From assembly GCA_037953625.1 (NCBI GenBank), contig CM075650.1:44086206-44150205 (forward strand): 64,000 nt of DNA. The letters run 5' to 3'. Source of the stretch: Crotalaria pallida (lineage: Eukaryota > Streptophyta > Magnoliopsida > Fabales > Fabaceae). Below, piece after piece: positions 46,731-58,288 of the stretch (position 1 is the stretch's first letter; every line of letters starts with the position of its first letter). The notes beneath the pieces were generated by a model. That model had not been told where the DNA came from, did not search any database, and was given only the letters and a program-made list of their open reading frames with translations. A program made the translations under genes and the position numbers.

Positions 46731-47643
46731 CAAACATCATAATGAAGACCAAATTCATTAACATAAAAACATCATAAATGGTCCAAATCAAAGGTGCAAT
46801 AAGAAACCCAAAGTCTCAAAACACCAAGTTCTCAAAATACAAAAAATGTAACAAAGACCAATATGATAAAAACAGAATGAAAACTAAGATAAAATCCAAA
46901 GGTCAACATCATCAAAACATCGAAGGAGCTGGAGCATCTGGAGGAGGATAAAACCGAGAGAAGAGTTTAGAGGATGAAAAACTAGTAAGATTTGACAAAA
47001 CTTTGAGGAAAATCTGAGTTTTGAGGAGAGAGATATGAGAAAACCGAGAGATAAGAGGGTCGCAAAAAAAACTTGAGTCTGAGAGTATATATAAACAGTT
47101 CAAAATATATTCGAGTCGGTCGTGACTCAGCCCAGATTTCCCCAGAAAAGTCGAGTAAAAATTGAAAAACTCGACTTTGGTCCGAAAGTTCAATTTTCAG
47201 GAAAACGCAAAATACTCGAGTTTTTGGAAAATACTCGAGTTTGGTCTGAAAGTTCAAAAATTTGGGGGTTTCGAAAGACTCGAGTGTTTTTCAAAACACT
47301 CGAGTGTTTTAATAAAGACTCGAGTTTTTTGAGAAACACTCGAGTATTTTTCTCAGACCCTGATTAAAAACTTTTTCAATTTAAAACTGATTTAATTTTG
47401 AATTAAAATACTCGAGTGTTTTTGGAAAAACTCGAGTATTTTGACAGAACAGAAAGTAAAAACTCAGTTTTAAAAGACCAAACACAAATCAAACACAAAT
47501 GCTTCACTACCAACTTGGAATACAGTACAGAATCACACACAATTAACATATACAAATATCATCAAGGACAATTTAACTAAGAATCAATAACACATTAGAG
47601 TAAGACTAATATGGTGATTTTCCAAAAATGACACACAATGCAA
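46731..47643 (-). other. Sirevirus D 3' non-coding region
   Basis: Between the pol stop and the PPT repeats. It has eight or so ACTCGAGT palindromes at 47210-47445. Two overlapping minus frames of about 90 codons show no envelope-like or other recognisable features, so I do not call an env gene. Confidence 0.6.
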
Positions 47644-50600
47644 TTAGCCTATATTAGCTTCATCTAAAATACCAAGTTCTCTCCTAATATGATAAAAGGT
47701 GTCCCTTGGTAGAGGTTTTGTAAAAATGTCAGCTAATTGATTTGTGGTACTGACAAATTCAATTGTGCAATCACCCTTTTGTACATGATCTCTTAAAAAG
47801 TGATGTCTTATTTCAATGTGTTTAGTTCTTGAGTGATACACCGGATTCTTAGTCAAATTGATTGCACTCGTGTTATCGCATCTAATCGGAATATTTTCAA
47901 GTTTCAAACCAAAATCCGATAATTGTTGTTTCATCCATAACAGTTGAGCACAACAACTACCGGCTGCGATATATTCCGCTTCGGCGGTAGAAAGAGCGAC
48001 ACAAGCTTGCTTTTTAGAAAACCATGACACCAATGAACTTCCCAAGAAATGGCAAGTACCACTGGTGCTTTTGCGATCAAGCTTGCATCCCGCGAAGTCG
48101 GAATCCGAGTAACCAACTAAACTAAGATTGGCATCAGCAGGATACCATAAACCAGTGTTAATTGTTCCTTTTAGATACTTAAATATATGTTTAACTGCGG
48201 ATAGGTGAGATTCTTTAGGATTAGCTTGAAATCTAGCACACATGCATACACTAAACATAATATCCGGTCTAGATGCAGTGAGATATAGGAGACTACCTAT
48301 CATACCCCTATACTTACTAACATCAACCGGTGTACCTTGTTCATCCTTGTCTAGGTAGCATGATGTGCTCATTGGAGTGTAGGCTTCCTTGCACTTGTCC
48401 AATCCGAATTTTTCAAGGAGCTCTTTGCAATATTTCCCTTGATGCACAAATATCCCCTCCTTGACTTGCTTTATTTGTAAGCCTAGGAAGAACTTGAGTT
48501 CTCCCATCATTGACATTTCAAATTCCCTTTTCATCAAATTTGAAAACTTTCTACAAAGAGACACGTTAGTAGCACCAAAAATGATATCATCAACATAGAT
48601 TTGTACTAACAAAATGTCATCCTTGGTTTTATAAATAAATAATGTATTATCAACCTTCCCTCTTTGAAACTTGTTTTCTAATAGAAAGGAACTCAATCGA
48701 TCATACCAAGCTCTAGGAGCTTGTTTCAATCCATAGAGTGCCTTTTTCAATTTATAAACATGGTTTGGAAATTCACTATTTTCAAAACCGGGGGGTTGTT
48801 TGACATACACGTCTTCATTTATAAACCCATTCAAGAAAGCACTTTTAACATCCATTTGATATAAAGTGAATTTCATGATTGAAGCATAAGCAAGTAAAAT
48901 TCGGATTGCTTCAAGACGTGCAACCGGAGCAAAGGTCTCATCATAATCGATACCTTCCTCTTGGTTGTACCCTTGAGCTACTAGTCTAGCTTTGTTTCTT
49001 ATAATCAACCCGGATTCATCAAGTTTGTTTCTATAAATCCATTTAGTACCAATTATGGTATGATCATCGGGTTTAGGGACTAGATCCCAAACTTCATTTC
49101 TTTCAAATTGGTTTAATTCTTCTTGCATAGCAAGAACCCAATGATCATCCTCAATGGCCTTTTTAATTGAATCGGGTTCAATTTGAGAAACAAATGAGAC
49201 ATAGTGGCAAATGTTTTGAATAGACCTACGAGTAAGTACTCCCTTTGACATATCTCCTATGACTTTGTCTATAGGATGAGCCTTGACCGATTTCCAAGTT
49301 GGAGGAAGTTCTTCCCTTACTTCTCCTTCATCAACTTTTGAATTCTCTCTCTCTTTTTCTTCTTTTGAAAAGACAATGCCATCTTCACTAGCATCACATA
49401 AAACACTATCTTCTTTTGAAGACTCATTAAAAACCACATGAATTGATTCCTCAATAGTTAAAGTTCTTTTATTGAAAATTCTATAAGCTTTACTATGAGA
49501 AGAATAGCCTAAAAATATGCCTTCATCGGATTTGGAATCAAACTTGCCAAGGTGTTCTTTTCCATTATTTAAAACAAAAACTTGGCATCCGAAGACATGA
49601 AAATGAGATATATTTGGCTTTCTTCCCTTGTAAAGTTCATAGGGGGTTTTATCCAAAGAGGGCCTTATCAAAATACGATTTAAAACATAACAAGCCGTAT
49701 TGACGGCATCGGCCCAAAAATATTGAGGTACTTGAGAATCATTTAACATGGTTCTAGCAAGTTCCTCTAGCACCCTATTTTTCCGCTCTACCACTCCGTT
49801 TTGTTCCGGAGTCCTTGGTGCGGAGAATTGATGCTCAATACCATTTTTAGCACAAAATCTATCAAATTTGTGGTTTTCGAATTCACCACCATGATCGGTT
49901 CGAATAATAATTACTTTTTGATTTACTTGGTTTTGCAAAAGTTTGACATGATGTTTAAAAGATTTGTAGGTCTCACTCTTAGTAGTTAAAAATAAAGTCC
50001 AAGTAAACCTAGAGAAGTCATCAACAATCACCAATGCATAATAGTTGCCACCAAAGCTTTTTACTTGTGATGGTCCAAACAAGTCCATATGAAGCATTTC
50101 TAATGGCCTTGATGTGGACATCACCATTTTTGATCCAAAGGTGTTTTTAGTTTGTTTACATTTCTTGCAAGGAGAACAAACACCTTCAATAGAAAAATTT
50201 AGCTTTGGTAAACCAACTACTAGATCTTTAGATTGTATTTTCTTCAATTGGTTTACATTAATATGAGCGGTCCTACGATGCCATAACCAAGTGTCATTTT
50301 CTTTGCTCACTAAACAAGTAGAGACCAAAGAAGTGACTTTGTTCAAATCAACTAAGTAAGTATTATTTGATCTTCTACCAACAAATTTGATTGATTCATC
50401 TTTGTCACTTTTAATGAGGCAATGGGTAGAGGTAAAAACTACATGATTACCAACATCACATAATTGGCTTATGCTCAAGAGATTATGTTCTAATCCTTGA
50501 ACATAGAGCACATTATCAATAATCAAGTTTGAAGAGTTTCCGATTTTACCAATACCAAGGATTTTGCCTTTGTTGTTGTCCCCATAAGTGACATAACCCT

Positions 50601-50703
50601 TTTCCTTTGGAGTAAGCTCAATGAAGTGCCGCTTATCTCCCGTCATGTGCTTCGAACATCCACTATCAAGATACCACAATTGTTTTCCCGTTCGAAGACA
50701 CAC
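47644..50703 (-). CDS. pol: Sirevirus D pol polyprotein
   Basis: About 1,019 codons, uninterrupted. Protease motif LDSGCSKHMTG at residues 12-22; integrase zinc-binding H142/H147 and C176/C179 region; integrase core D207, D270 and E306 (35-residue spacing); reverse transcriptase with YVDD at 703-706; RNase H with GYSDSDFAG near 864, TAEAEY near 907 and C-terminal LADIFTKPL near 990. The order protease-integrase-RT-RNase H is that of Ty1/copia. The frame has no ATG: its first codon is GTG directly after an in-frame TAG, and it is in a different frame from gag, so expression needs recoding, splicing, or an intact sister copy. All catalytic residues checked are present. Confidence 0.95.
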   Translation of the reverse strand: MCLRTGKQLWYLDSGCSKHMTGDKRHFIELTPKEKGYVTYGDNNKGKILGIGKIGNSSNLIIDNVLYVQGLEHNLLSISQLCDVGNHVVFTSTHCLIKSDKDESIKFVGRRSNNTYLVDLNKVTSLVSTCLVSKENDTWLWHRRTAHINVNQLKKIQSKDLVVGLPKLNFSIEGVCSPCKKCKQTKNTFGSKMVMSTSRPLEMLHMDLFGPSQVKSFGGNYYALVIVDDFSRFTWTLFLTTKSETYKSFKHHVKLLQNQVNQKVIIIRTDHGGEFENHKFDRFCAKNGIEHQFSAPRTPEQNGVVERKNRVLEELARTMLNDSQVPQYFWADAVNTACYVLNRILIRPSLDKTPYELYKGRKPNISHFHVFGCQVFVLNNGKEHLGKFDSKSDEGIFLGYSSHSKAYRIFNKRTLTIEESIHVVFNESSKEDSVLCDASEDGIVFSKEEKERENSKVDEGEVREELPPTWKSVKAHPIDKVIGDMSKGVLTRRSIQNICHYVSFVSQIEPDSIKKAIEDDHWVLAMQEELNQFERNEVWDLVPKPDDHTIIGTKWIYRNKLDESGLIIRNKARLVAQGYNQEEGIDYDETFAPVARLEAIRILLAYASIMKFTLYQMDVKSAFLNGFINEDVYVKQPPGFENSEFPNHVYKLKKALYGLKQAPRAWYDRLSSFLLENKFQRGKVDNTLFIYKTKDDILLVQIYVDDIIFGATNVSLCRKFSNLMKREFEMSMMGELKFFLGLQIKQVKEGIFVHQGKYCKELLEKFGLDKCKEAYTPMSTSCYLDKDEQGTPVDVSKYRGMIGSLLYLTASRPDIMFSVCMCARFQANPKESHLSAVKHIFKYLKGTINTGLWYPADANLSLVGYSDSDFAGCKLDRKSTSGTCHFLGSSLVSWFSKKQACVALSTAEAEYIAAGSCCAQLLWMKQQLSDFGLKLENIPIRCDNTSAINLTKNPVYHSRTKHIEIRHHFLRDHVQKGDCTIEFVSTTNQLADIFTKPLPRDTFYHIRRELGILDEANIG

Positions 50704-50716
50704 CTACAAAATGAAG

Positions 50717-52495
50717 TCACTTTTTCATTTTGGGTACCCAAACAATGTTGGGTCCCTTAGGGTTAGTGTTGGGACTTTCTCCCTTCTTAATCCACATATA
50801 AGTGCCCTTATTCATTTCAAACTTCTTAATATGGCACTCAATGTTGATATGTCCAACTTTTCCACAATAAGTACAAGTTGGTCTCTTTGATGAGTTTTTC
50901 TTAGAAAATGTTCCAACCACCTTGTACTTTTTGTCCTTTTTATGAACATATCCTAAACCGGTTTTGTTGTGATTATGTCTTTGAGAGTTCAACAACCGGT
51001 TGAGGTTTCTATCACTATGTGAGATTGTGAGTTTGTTTTTCAACTCTTTCACTTCTTTTTCAAGATCATCACATCTCTCACATGAAGTGATAATTTCCTC
51101 ATGATTTGCACAATCACTTTGATGACTAGAATTAATAAGTTCCAAGGATTCATTTTGAAGTTTCAACTCATTTATAGATTTTTGCAATTCATCAATTTCA
51201 TGTTGAAACTCCAAAATTTTCTTTCCTTTTTCCTTATTAATTTTAGCAAGCCTTTTAAATTGAATTAACATTTCATTGTAGGCTTCTTGCAAATCATCAT
51301 ATGAAATGGAGTTTGAAGAGGAACAAGAAGAACTAGAGGTTACCTCATCATCACTTTCACTCATGCCATGATTAGCTCTTGATGAGGACTCATGATTGTT
51401 CTTGGCCATGAGACAAAGGTTTGCATTTTCATCACCGGAGCTACTTGAAGATGATTCATTGCTCTTCTCCGGTGCATCCCAAACAATGTATGCACGCTTC
51501 CCTTTGGTCTCTTGGGTCTTCTTGTCATTCTTCTTCAAGAATGTGGCACATTCCATTCTTATGTGACCAACCCCACCACATTCATGACACTTAACTCCAT
51601 CGTTGGTACTCTTTTCTCTTTGTTTGGAGTCTTTGGTTCTCTTGAAATTGAATGAAGATCCACCTTTCTTCCCTTTGAAAAATTTGTTGAATCTTTTCAC
51701 AAACATCCCAAATTCTTCTTGATTTGATTCACCATCGGAATCTCCACTTGTAGAGCATTCTTCAACTTCTTTTGTAGCTTTGGTTGAAGCTTTGAGTGCT
51801 ATGCTCTTTTTCTTTTTGTCCGATTCCTCATGCATCCCAAGTCTTGTAAGTTCCATCTCATGCTCTTGGAGTTTGCCAAACAAAGTGGCTAAGTCCATGC
51901 TATTTATGTCTCTTGATTCCTTGATGGCGGTTACCTTGGGTTGCCAACTCCTATCAAGACATCTTAGAATTTTATTAGTAGTTTCACCATTGCGAAATAC
52001 TTTTCCCAAGGAAATTAAATGATTAACAATGTGAGAGAATCGCTTTTGCAAGTCACTAATGGATTCATTTGGCAACATGTGGAACAATTCATATTCGTGA
52101 GTTAGAGAATTCAATCTTGCATCTCTAACCTCACTTGTTCCCTCATGTGTGACTTGCAAAGTATCCCACATTTCTTTTGCCGATTTACATTGGGAAACTC
52201 TATAAAATTCATCATGGGATAGAGCCGAAAAGATGATGTTTTTAGTTTTTAAATCAAATGAGACTTTTCTCTTTTCATCATCATTCCAACTACTCCTTGG
52301 AATTTCAACAATTTCATCATTTATTTTCTTTTTGGGAATGAAAGGACCATTTTCAATTGCATCCCAAATATCCATATCAATTGCTTCAATAAAAACTTTC
52401 ATGCGAGTTTTCCAATAAACATATCCTTCACCATTAAATAGTGGAGGACGGTTTATTGAAGATCCTTCTCCACCAAAGTTATTGCTAGAGCCCAT
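50717..52495 (-). CDS. gag: Sirevirus D gag
   Basis: About 592 codons from the first ATG downstream of the PBS; a longer frame runs into the LTR but its start lies upstream of the PBS, so I prefer 52495. The N-terminal third is a copia-type gag (WKTRMKVFIEAIDMDIWDAI). CCHC knuckles CHECGGVGHIRMEC (about 303-316) and CTYCGKVGHINIEC (about 541-554). Between them are a Ser/acidic stretch and a long Lys/Glu/Leu coiled coil (about 400-490). A large gag with a coiled coil is typical of Sireviruses. It ends in TGA (50717-50719), about 13 nt before the pol frame opens. Confidence 0.93.
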   Translation of the reverse strand: MGSSNNFGGEGSSINRPPLFNGEGYVYWKTRMKVFIEAIDMDIWDAIENGPFIPKKKINDEIVEIPRSSWNDDEKRKVSFDLKTKNIIFSALSHDEFYRVSQCKSAKEMWDTLQVTHEGTSEVRDARLNSLTHEYELFHMLPNESISDLQKRFSHIVNHLISLGKVFRNGETTNKILRCLDRSWQPKVTAIKESRDINSMDLATLFGKLQEHEMELTRLGMHEESDKKKKSIALKASTKATKEVEECSTSGDSDGESNQEEFGMFVKRFNKFFKGKKGGSSFNFKRTKDSKQREKSTNDGVKCHECGGVGHIRMECATFLKKNDKKTQETKGKRAYIVWDAPEKSNESSSSSSGDENANLCLMAKNNHESSSRANHGMSESDDEVTSSSSCSSSNSISYDDLQEAYNEMLIQFKRLAKINKEKGKKILEFQHEIDELQKSINELKLQNESLELINSSHQSDCANHEEIITSCERCDDLEKEVKELKNKLTISHSDRNLNRLLNSQRHNHNKTGLGYVHKKDKKYKVVGTFSKKNSSKRPTCTYCGKVGHINIECHIKKFEMNKGTYMWIKKGESPNTNPKGPNIVWVPKMKK

Positions 52496-52551
52496 TAAGT
52501 TTCCAAAAGGATCTTTTTCGAAAAAGTTGTTACACTCGATCTTTCGACCGA

Positions 52552-52563
52552 GCTCTGATACCA
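52552..52563 (-). other. Sirevirus D primer binding site
   Basis: On minus TGGTATCAGAGC, complementary to the 3' end of initiator-Met tRNA, two bases inside the 5' LTR. Confidence 0.95.
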
Positions 52564-52565
52564 CT

Positions 52566-54139
52566 TGTTGGAAACCAACAAGCAGGCTAAGCAAATACTA
52601 GAGGGGGGGTGAATAGTATTTTGAAGCACTAATACCAAATATTTCGATTGATAATTGAAGAATGGAGCTTAGACTGAATTTTCTGGAATCAGAAACAAAA
52701 GACTCGAGTCTTTTGTGAAATACTCGAGTTTTTCAGGATGAACAACTCGAGTCTTTTCTGAAATACTCGAGTTTTTACTATCAGATAGCAGAAAAACCAG
52801 AAACGAAAATTCAGCAATTTAACTTAAATCAATTCAATAATAAACAGGAACTTATCCAACAGAATAGCAAGTAATCTAAATAACTTTTAACACAAAGATT
52901 CCTTGAACTTGCTACCTAATTGTATAAATCCTAATTGATTGAAATGACTTAAGTCTATTGAGCTAGAAAGTAGATTAAAAGCAATAAACCAACACTCAAG
53001 CAATTTTATCCTGGTTCACTCCAACAATGAGCTACATCCAGTCCTCCTAATCACTTAGGAGTTTCTACTAATAATCAAATTGTTAGAAATTACAAAGGAT
53101 TGCTTGAGAATGGCCTCACTCAACCTAACCCTTTCAAGAGTGTACCAAACTCTTGATTTCTACCCCAATTTGATTCCGGTGATTGAAGAACTCTTCACAA
53201 AGCTTCCTTGAACTCCCTTCAAGAAACTCCACCGGGCTAGGAACCTCCTAGTCTTGTGCTTGAGAACCTCTCAAGACTTCCAACACCCTAAGCCACTTAG
53301 GGTTTGCTTGGGAACAATCCAAGACTTCGAATAATCAAGATTTTTGTATGTGTATTACTAATCTCACAATGGATTAGCACAAATAAGCACAGCTCAATGT
53401 AAGAATTGAGGCCTAAAACTCAACTTGGAATGAAATGTAAATATGAGTGAGAAGTTGAGCTTTTTGGGAATTAACACTTGAGAAGAGTAAATTAAGAAAG
53501 CTTGAATCAATATGATCTTGTTGTCTTGTTTGTTCTTGCACAAATTCAAAGAGAAATTTTACAATAAGGTTCTGAATTGCTCTCTTGGGTTGGATGAGAC
53601 TCAAATGCCCTCAATTGGGTTTTTGAGTTTCTCCAACGTTCATTTTTGCTGACTGGACAAAAATACTCGAGTCTTTTGGTAAAAACTCGAGTCTTTTTGG
53701 TCGGTCACGAGTGAATTGGTGCACGAACAAGACTAACGGTCATAATTGCTGACCTGGCAAAAATACTCGAGTTTTTCTACAAATACTCGAGTGTATACTC
53801 GAGTCTTTTTCAAAATACTCGAGTATTTTGATCAGATATGGGAAAAATTATTTTTCAATTTTATTTTTCCTCTCAAGTATTAATTTTTGGTCAATCTCAA
53901 CTTAATAAACATATAAAAATTTATTCCTAGAAGAGACTAACTATTTCTACCCACTCTCAACCACTCTCAACATAAATTAGAAATTTACAATTAATATTTG
54001 ATTGAGAATGATTGGGCACTTGTCTTCTTTTCTTGACTTCTTGTTGATGTTGATGTTGCAATATCTTCAAGGCATGATTTGTTAATTATTTTGTCATCAT
54101 CAAAACATAATCCACATAATTAGGAGCATTGAATTCACA
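52566..54139 (-). repeat. Right (5') LTR of Sirevirus D
   Basis: 1,574 bp, differing from the left LTR by six substitutions that I could see. Ten ACTCGAGT palindromes in two groups (52700-52780 and 53660-53835). Confidence 0.97.
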
Positions 54140-54144
54140 AGTTT

Positions 54145-57100
54145 AACATATGTCCTTAATGAGGACGGTAAATGATCAATTTGGTGCCTCATGGGACGTG
54201 GTGGTCCTCTTTGGCACGACATTTGATCACGAGTAACTTATGCATCACATAATACCAGTATTCAAGGTCGGCCAATATCACGATGTATACGCCTCATCAC
54301 ATACTAGTCCCCTACTTGGTAAAGCCTGAAAAGGCTTGTGTCGAGTTCATAAGGTCTGTGAAACGCTCGGGATCAAAGTGGGCCTCGGACTCGGTATAGG
54401 TCCGAAAGCTCGGTGAGAGGTTCTAAAGATGTGGTGCGAAGGCACCCAAATATAACTGGAGCATCTGCTGCTCAGGGCTTTACAATTCTTCTCGGATTAT
54501 TTTAAAGAGTCGGAGTCCATTCTACCCGCCGAGTAGTAAGCTTCATGGCCGAATAAGGTCACTCGAGTGGAAGTCATCGAAAGTTTATCGAGCTGATGAA
54601 GCGGGCGAGGATGTCGAGAAGGGAAAGAATGAAGCCGAGGAAGCAAGAACAGGTAGAGGAGCCAAGGACGACCGTTTCCCTTGTCGTAACTGTTTAGTCA
54701 ACTTCAATTGTTGAACCCCTCTTGAATTCGAATAATTAGGGCGAAGGCAAGCTGATCGATCATAATAATAAATTTGAAGCAAACCTTTACTCCATTGCAT
54801 AACCAACCCCCTTTCTCGCTAAAGCCTGAAGAGGCTTGTGCCGAGTTAAGAAGTCCTTTAAGGTGTGATAGTCGTTTTCCGCCAATTAGATCGTGTTCAT
54901 CCAAGCCTCTTTGAGAGACTGTCGGATTCAGATCTGTGTAGGCGAACGCTGAACGAAGGCTGAATATTTGCGAGTTGTGGGTGTGGAATTAGCAGTGTGG
55001 TTCCTCGGAGATGCTGGGATCCGACTTAGATCACTGGGTGTTGGCACTGCGGATCGTGCTACCAAATAGGTAAGGTCGCGATGGTGCGCAAACCAAGGAA
55101 AAATTGATCGGCAACCGGTGTGAAGGCTTAAATTAAGTTGGGTCGTCATACTCGGACTCGAATTAATCATAGGTCATCATGCTCGGCAGATCCGATCGTT
55201 CTGTTTGTACCTTTTTATGATGTATAAAAATAACGATTAGAATATCAAGTAATAGATGATATGTAATGACATTAATTAGCAAAGTATGAATTAATTCACT
55301 GTTAATTACGATTATTATCTAAGATAACACATGTCATGTGGTAAGTGATTCAATAGTAATGAATATGACAGTTAAACCATAAAATTGAAATAATATTAAT
55401 GGGGTAATGAGAAAGATCCTTCCCTGTCAGTCCTCGTGTTTAGACCATTTCTGAATGTTGATATGCCCGACACCCTCTTGGCAGTGAGGCGTTTCCTCTT
55501 TTATTGTTGGAATGGGCGGTTGCCTAGTACTCTTCATCCTCTTCCTACCAAAAACCCTGTATGCCGTTATGGACAAGTCATTGTGTAGCACTTGTGTGAG
55601 CAAGGCCGAGATCCCGAGGAGGGATCTTGACAACGATCGTCTTTGGCTCTAAGTGACCGTGAGAGGCAAGGGTGTTGTGGCAGAGGGTACGAGGATGTTG
55701 TAGGCTTTGGTCTTGTTATTTGAAGCGGGAATCCGAGTAGTGACGTTGAGGTCATGATAAATTGAAATGGTCGCAGTAAGCATGTGTAATAGAGGAGACA
55801 ACCATGTCATCATGAGATTTTGCCGAACCCTGTTAAAGGCGCTGTAATATTAGATGCCCATCGTGACTGAGTAGTCTAGCACCGATTAATTTGAGGATAT
55901 CTTTGGCGGTCGGAAGCTCGAAATAGGCCTTTTAGAGAAATGAGCCATCATAATCGTACCTCGCATGTGTAAACAAAATTAATAATTGGTAATCGTCGTT
56001 ATTTAACAATTTATAACAATTATATAACGATAATAACAATTATTTGGCAAAGACACGATGTATAATATCGGTATAGAGGTAGTATGATTTTAATAATATC
56101 ACACGTAATAAACATAATAATGACAATTATTGGGGTTAATAACCTCGTAAATCATAGATGATTGTCTACGAAAAGAAGCATGATTATAAATATATCACGC
56201 ACAATAATTGTAATGAATGACATTTAACAATATGTCAGAGCATGTAATGACAACAAATCAAATGATGAAAGTTTATCCATGAAAAACGACAATGCACAAT
56301 TGTCGGAAACTGCCCAATGTCATTCGAAAGACAATGTATATAAAATATTATTATCCTATCACGACAAGAAAGACAGACATTTAAAAACAATCAGCAGCAA
56401 AGAAATTTGGCTAACAATATGCCACGTATCAGCATGTATACAAAAAATCATAATTAGAGAATATCAAATAATTAGTGGCATGTAATGAGATTATAAGGAA
56501 TAAGCATTAAAAACACATGTCAAAAGCACTGCATCAGGTAAATTAATATAAGCATGTGTGTAAAGTAATCACGTAAAATGCCAAGTAAATAGGAAAATAA
56601 TACAGGAATGAGAATTCCTTCCCTGATTCAGTGTGGTGAGAAATGCCAGATTGAGGGATGTCGGATTAAAGAATGTTGGATTGAAGTCTTTTGTCATTCC
56701 TTTCCAAATGGACTTTGTTGAACATTGAGGGCTGACCTCTGTTTTCCTTAAATATGATTTTCTCTATGCTCGGAACACGAGCTTCAAGAGAGGAACTCGG
56801 CGCGGGGGTCCTCGCTCTTCGCTCGGAGCACAAGCTTCAAGAGGAGAACTCGGCGCGGGGGTTCTCGCGATCACCACTAGATTCCAAACAGAGCAAAAAA
56901 TTATGTCCATTAATGGGGATCTCGAAATGGGTTATTCAGCAGCTCGGGCCTATTAATATAATTATTTGTCCATGTACCTCGCATATGTGCATAGAAAATA
57001 ATTTAGCGGTTGTCGTTCAAGTTTATAACAACAATAATAGATAACAATAGACATGTAATGACTTTAATTAGCAAAATTGTAATATTTTTGCTGTTAACTA

Positions 57101-57364
57101 ATAGTCTTGTGAGTCAATAAAATATTTGTGCAATTATTAAAAATTAGAAGAATTATCAGCCGATGATAATATAAGATATAATCAAATAAAAATAAAAACG
57201 TTGGAATGCATAAAAATTTGATTTTAAATGAAATAGCTTCCCTGATGTAGGAGTAGCTTGCTGCTGTTGGGCCCGTAAAGTTGTTGATATCCCTAAGAAT
57301 GTCTTCTCAAGAATTTGTCCAGTTAGGCCGAATGAATGTTGATAGTCCTTTTTTTTTTTTTTTT
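54145..57364 (-). other. Element E interior, right of Sirevirus
   Basis: Non-coding. Hairpins with C-rich tracts occur at 54315-54345 and 54815-54845 (inner arms AAGCC/GGCTT). A 65-bp duplication with ACTCGGCGCGGGGGT lies at 56762-56868. The block at 56610-56750 matches 6425-6570 in element F. Short open frames here look accidental. Confidence 0.6.
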
Positions 57365-57540
57365 TGGTTTGGGCCTGTTGAGGCCCTTTTCTTTTTTTCT
57401 TTTTTTTTTCTTTTTTCTTTTTTTTTAGGGCCTGTTGAGGCCCCTTTTTTTTTGTGTTAGGGCCTATTGAGGTCCCCTTTTTTTTTGTTGAAGTGGGCCT
57501 GCTGACCCTTTTTCTTTTTTTTTTACCCGTTAGGGCTTCT
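57365..57540. repeat. GGGCCTGTTGAGGCCC hairpins separated by T runs
   Basis: Four to five copies, for example GGGCCTGTTGAGGCCC at about 57367 and 57429, each followed by long T-rich spacers. It occupies the same place as 6950-7140 in element F. Confidence 0.8.
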
Positions 57541-58150
57541 GCAGCAGCTGGTCCTTGCTGTTGCTTGCTGTAGCATCCCCTTCTTCACCAACGTGGCGGC
57601 GACAGAGGGCGTTGGCATCGGTGGTCCAATTGCTGGCAGCGTCGAAGGGGTCGCCGGCTTCGCAATGGCAACGGCGAGCGTCAGCGGAGAGGAGTGGAGC
57701 CGCCACTGAGAGCGACGAGGCTCGAGGGCGGTGGAAGTCGTGGCACCGAATCCCGTGCGGTCTTCTCCTCGCGATGCTCGCCTGCGGCGGAGTGAAGGGG
57801 ACCAGAGGTCCAGCGACGGAGTGACAACTCGGGCCTGCGGTTCGATCACGAACGCACCTGATGAAGACGCGGTGGTGGATCGTTCGCCGCCGCGAGCTTG
57901 TGCCACAGCAGAGGGCAGATCTACGATTCGACCGCCATGGAGCTTGGTGCGCCGCTCGCCTCTGAACTGGTGCCGCGGTGTGAGCTTGCTCACCACTTTT
58001 GTTGCTTGGTGCGTTCGAACGGGGAGAAAGCGGGTGGCGGAAGTGGCACTTGGCGGAGTAACGGCCCCGGGGGGTGGCACCGGGAATAGAGATCAGCACC
58101 GAAGGAGCAACGCACCGTGACCACACCGTGAACAACCACCGTGAATGACA
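57541..58150 (-). other. GC-rich leader-like block of element E
   Basis: Counterpart of 7157-8000 in element F; the shared GGTGCGTTCGAACGG word is at 58008. Open frames on both strands are Arg/Ala/Pro/Ser-rich and show no known domain. Sequence similarity to F outside a few words is modest. Confidence 0.5.
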
Positions 58151-58250
58151 CCGGTTACCGATAACAGCAGTGGCAATTTTGTTTTATTTTTATTTTTATT
58201 TTATTTTTATTTTTTTTTCTTTGTGGATGGGGATCGACGTTTACCGATCC

Positions 58251-58265
58251 CCACAGACGGCGCCA
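58251..58265 (-). other. Primer binding site of element E
   Basis: TGGCGCCGTCTGTGG on minus, identical to that of element F. Confidence 0.85.
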
Positions 58266-58288
58266 ATGTAGTGGATCTCAAAAGCCAA

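Larger units (their letters stand above)
44748..54139 (-). mobile_element. Sirevirus-type Ty1/copia retrotransposon D
   Basis: A 9,392-bp element with two 1,574-bp LTRs, TSD AGTTT (44743-44747 and 54140-54144), initiator-Met PBS, PPT, large gag with two zinc knuckles, and copia-order pol (protease, integrase, RT, RNase H). The repeated CTCCCCCT tracts in front of the 3' LTR and the coiled-coil gag point to the Sirevirus lineage. About six substitutions separate the LTRs (about 0.4%), so it inserted recently. It sits inside element E. Confidence 0.97.

Noticed and set aside
46912..47257. Possible envelope-like frame after Sirevirus pol
   Set aside because: Two overlapping frames of about 90 codons with no signal peptide or membrane segment and containing the palindrome repeats.
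52496..52594. Upstream start for Sirevirus gag
   Set aside because: It would place the start codon inside the LTR, upstream of the PBS; the first ATG after the PBS is a better choice.
57523..58135. Frames of 185-201 codons on minus and 129 on plus
   Set aside because: Same reasoning; no shared protein with element F beyond one short word.
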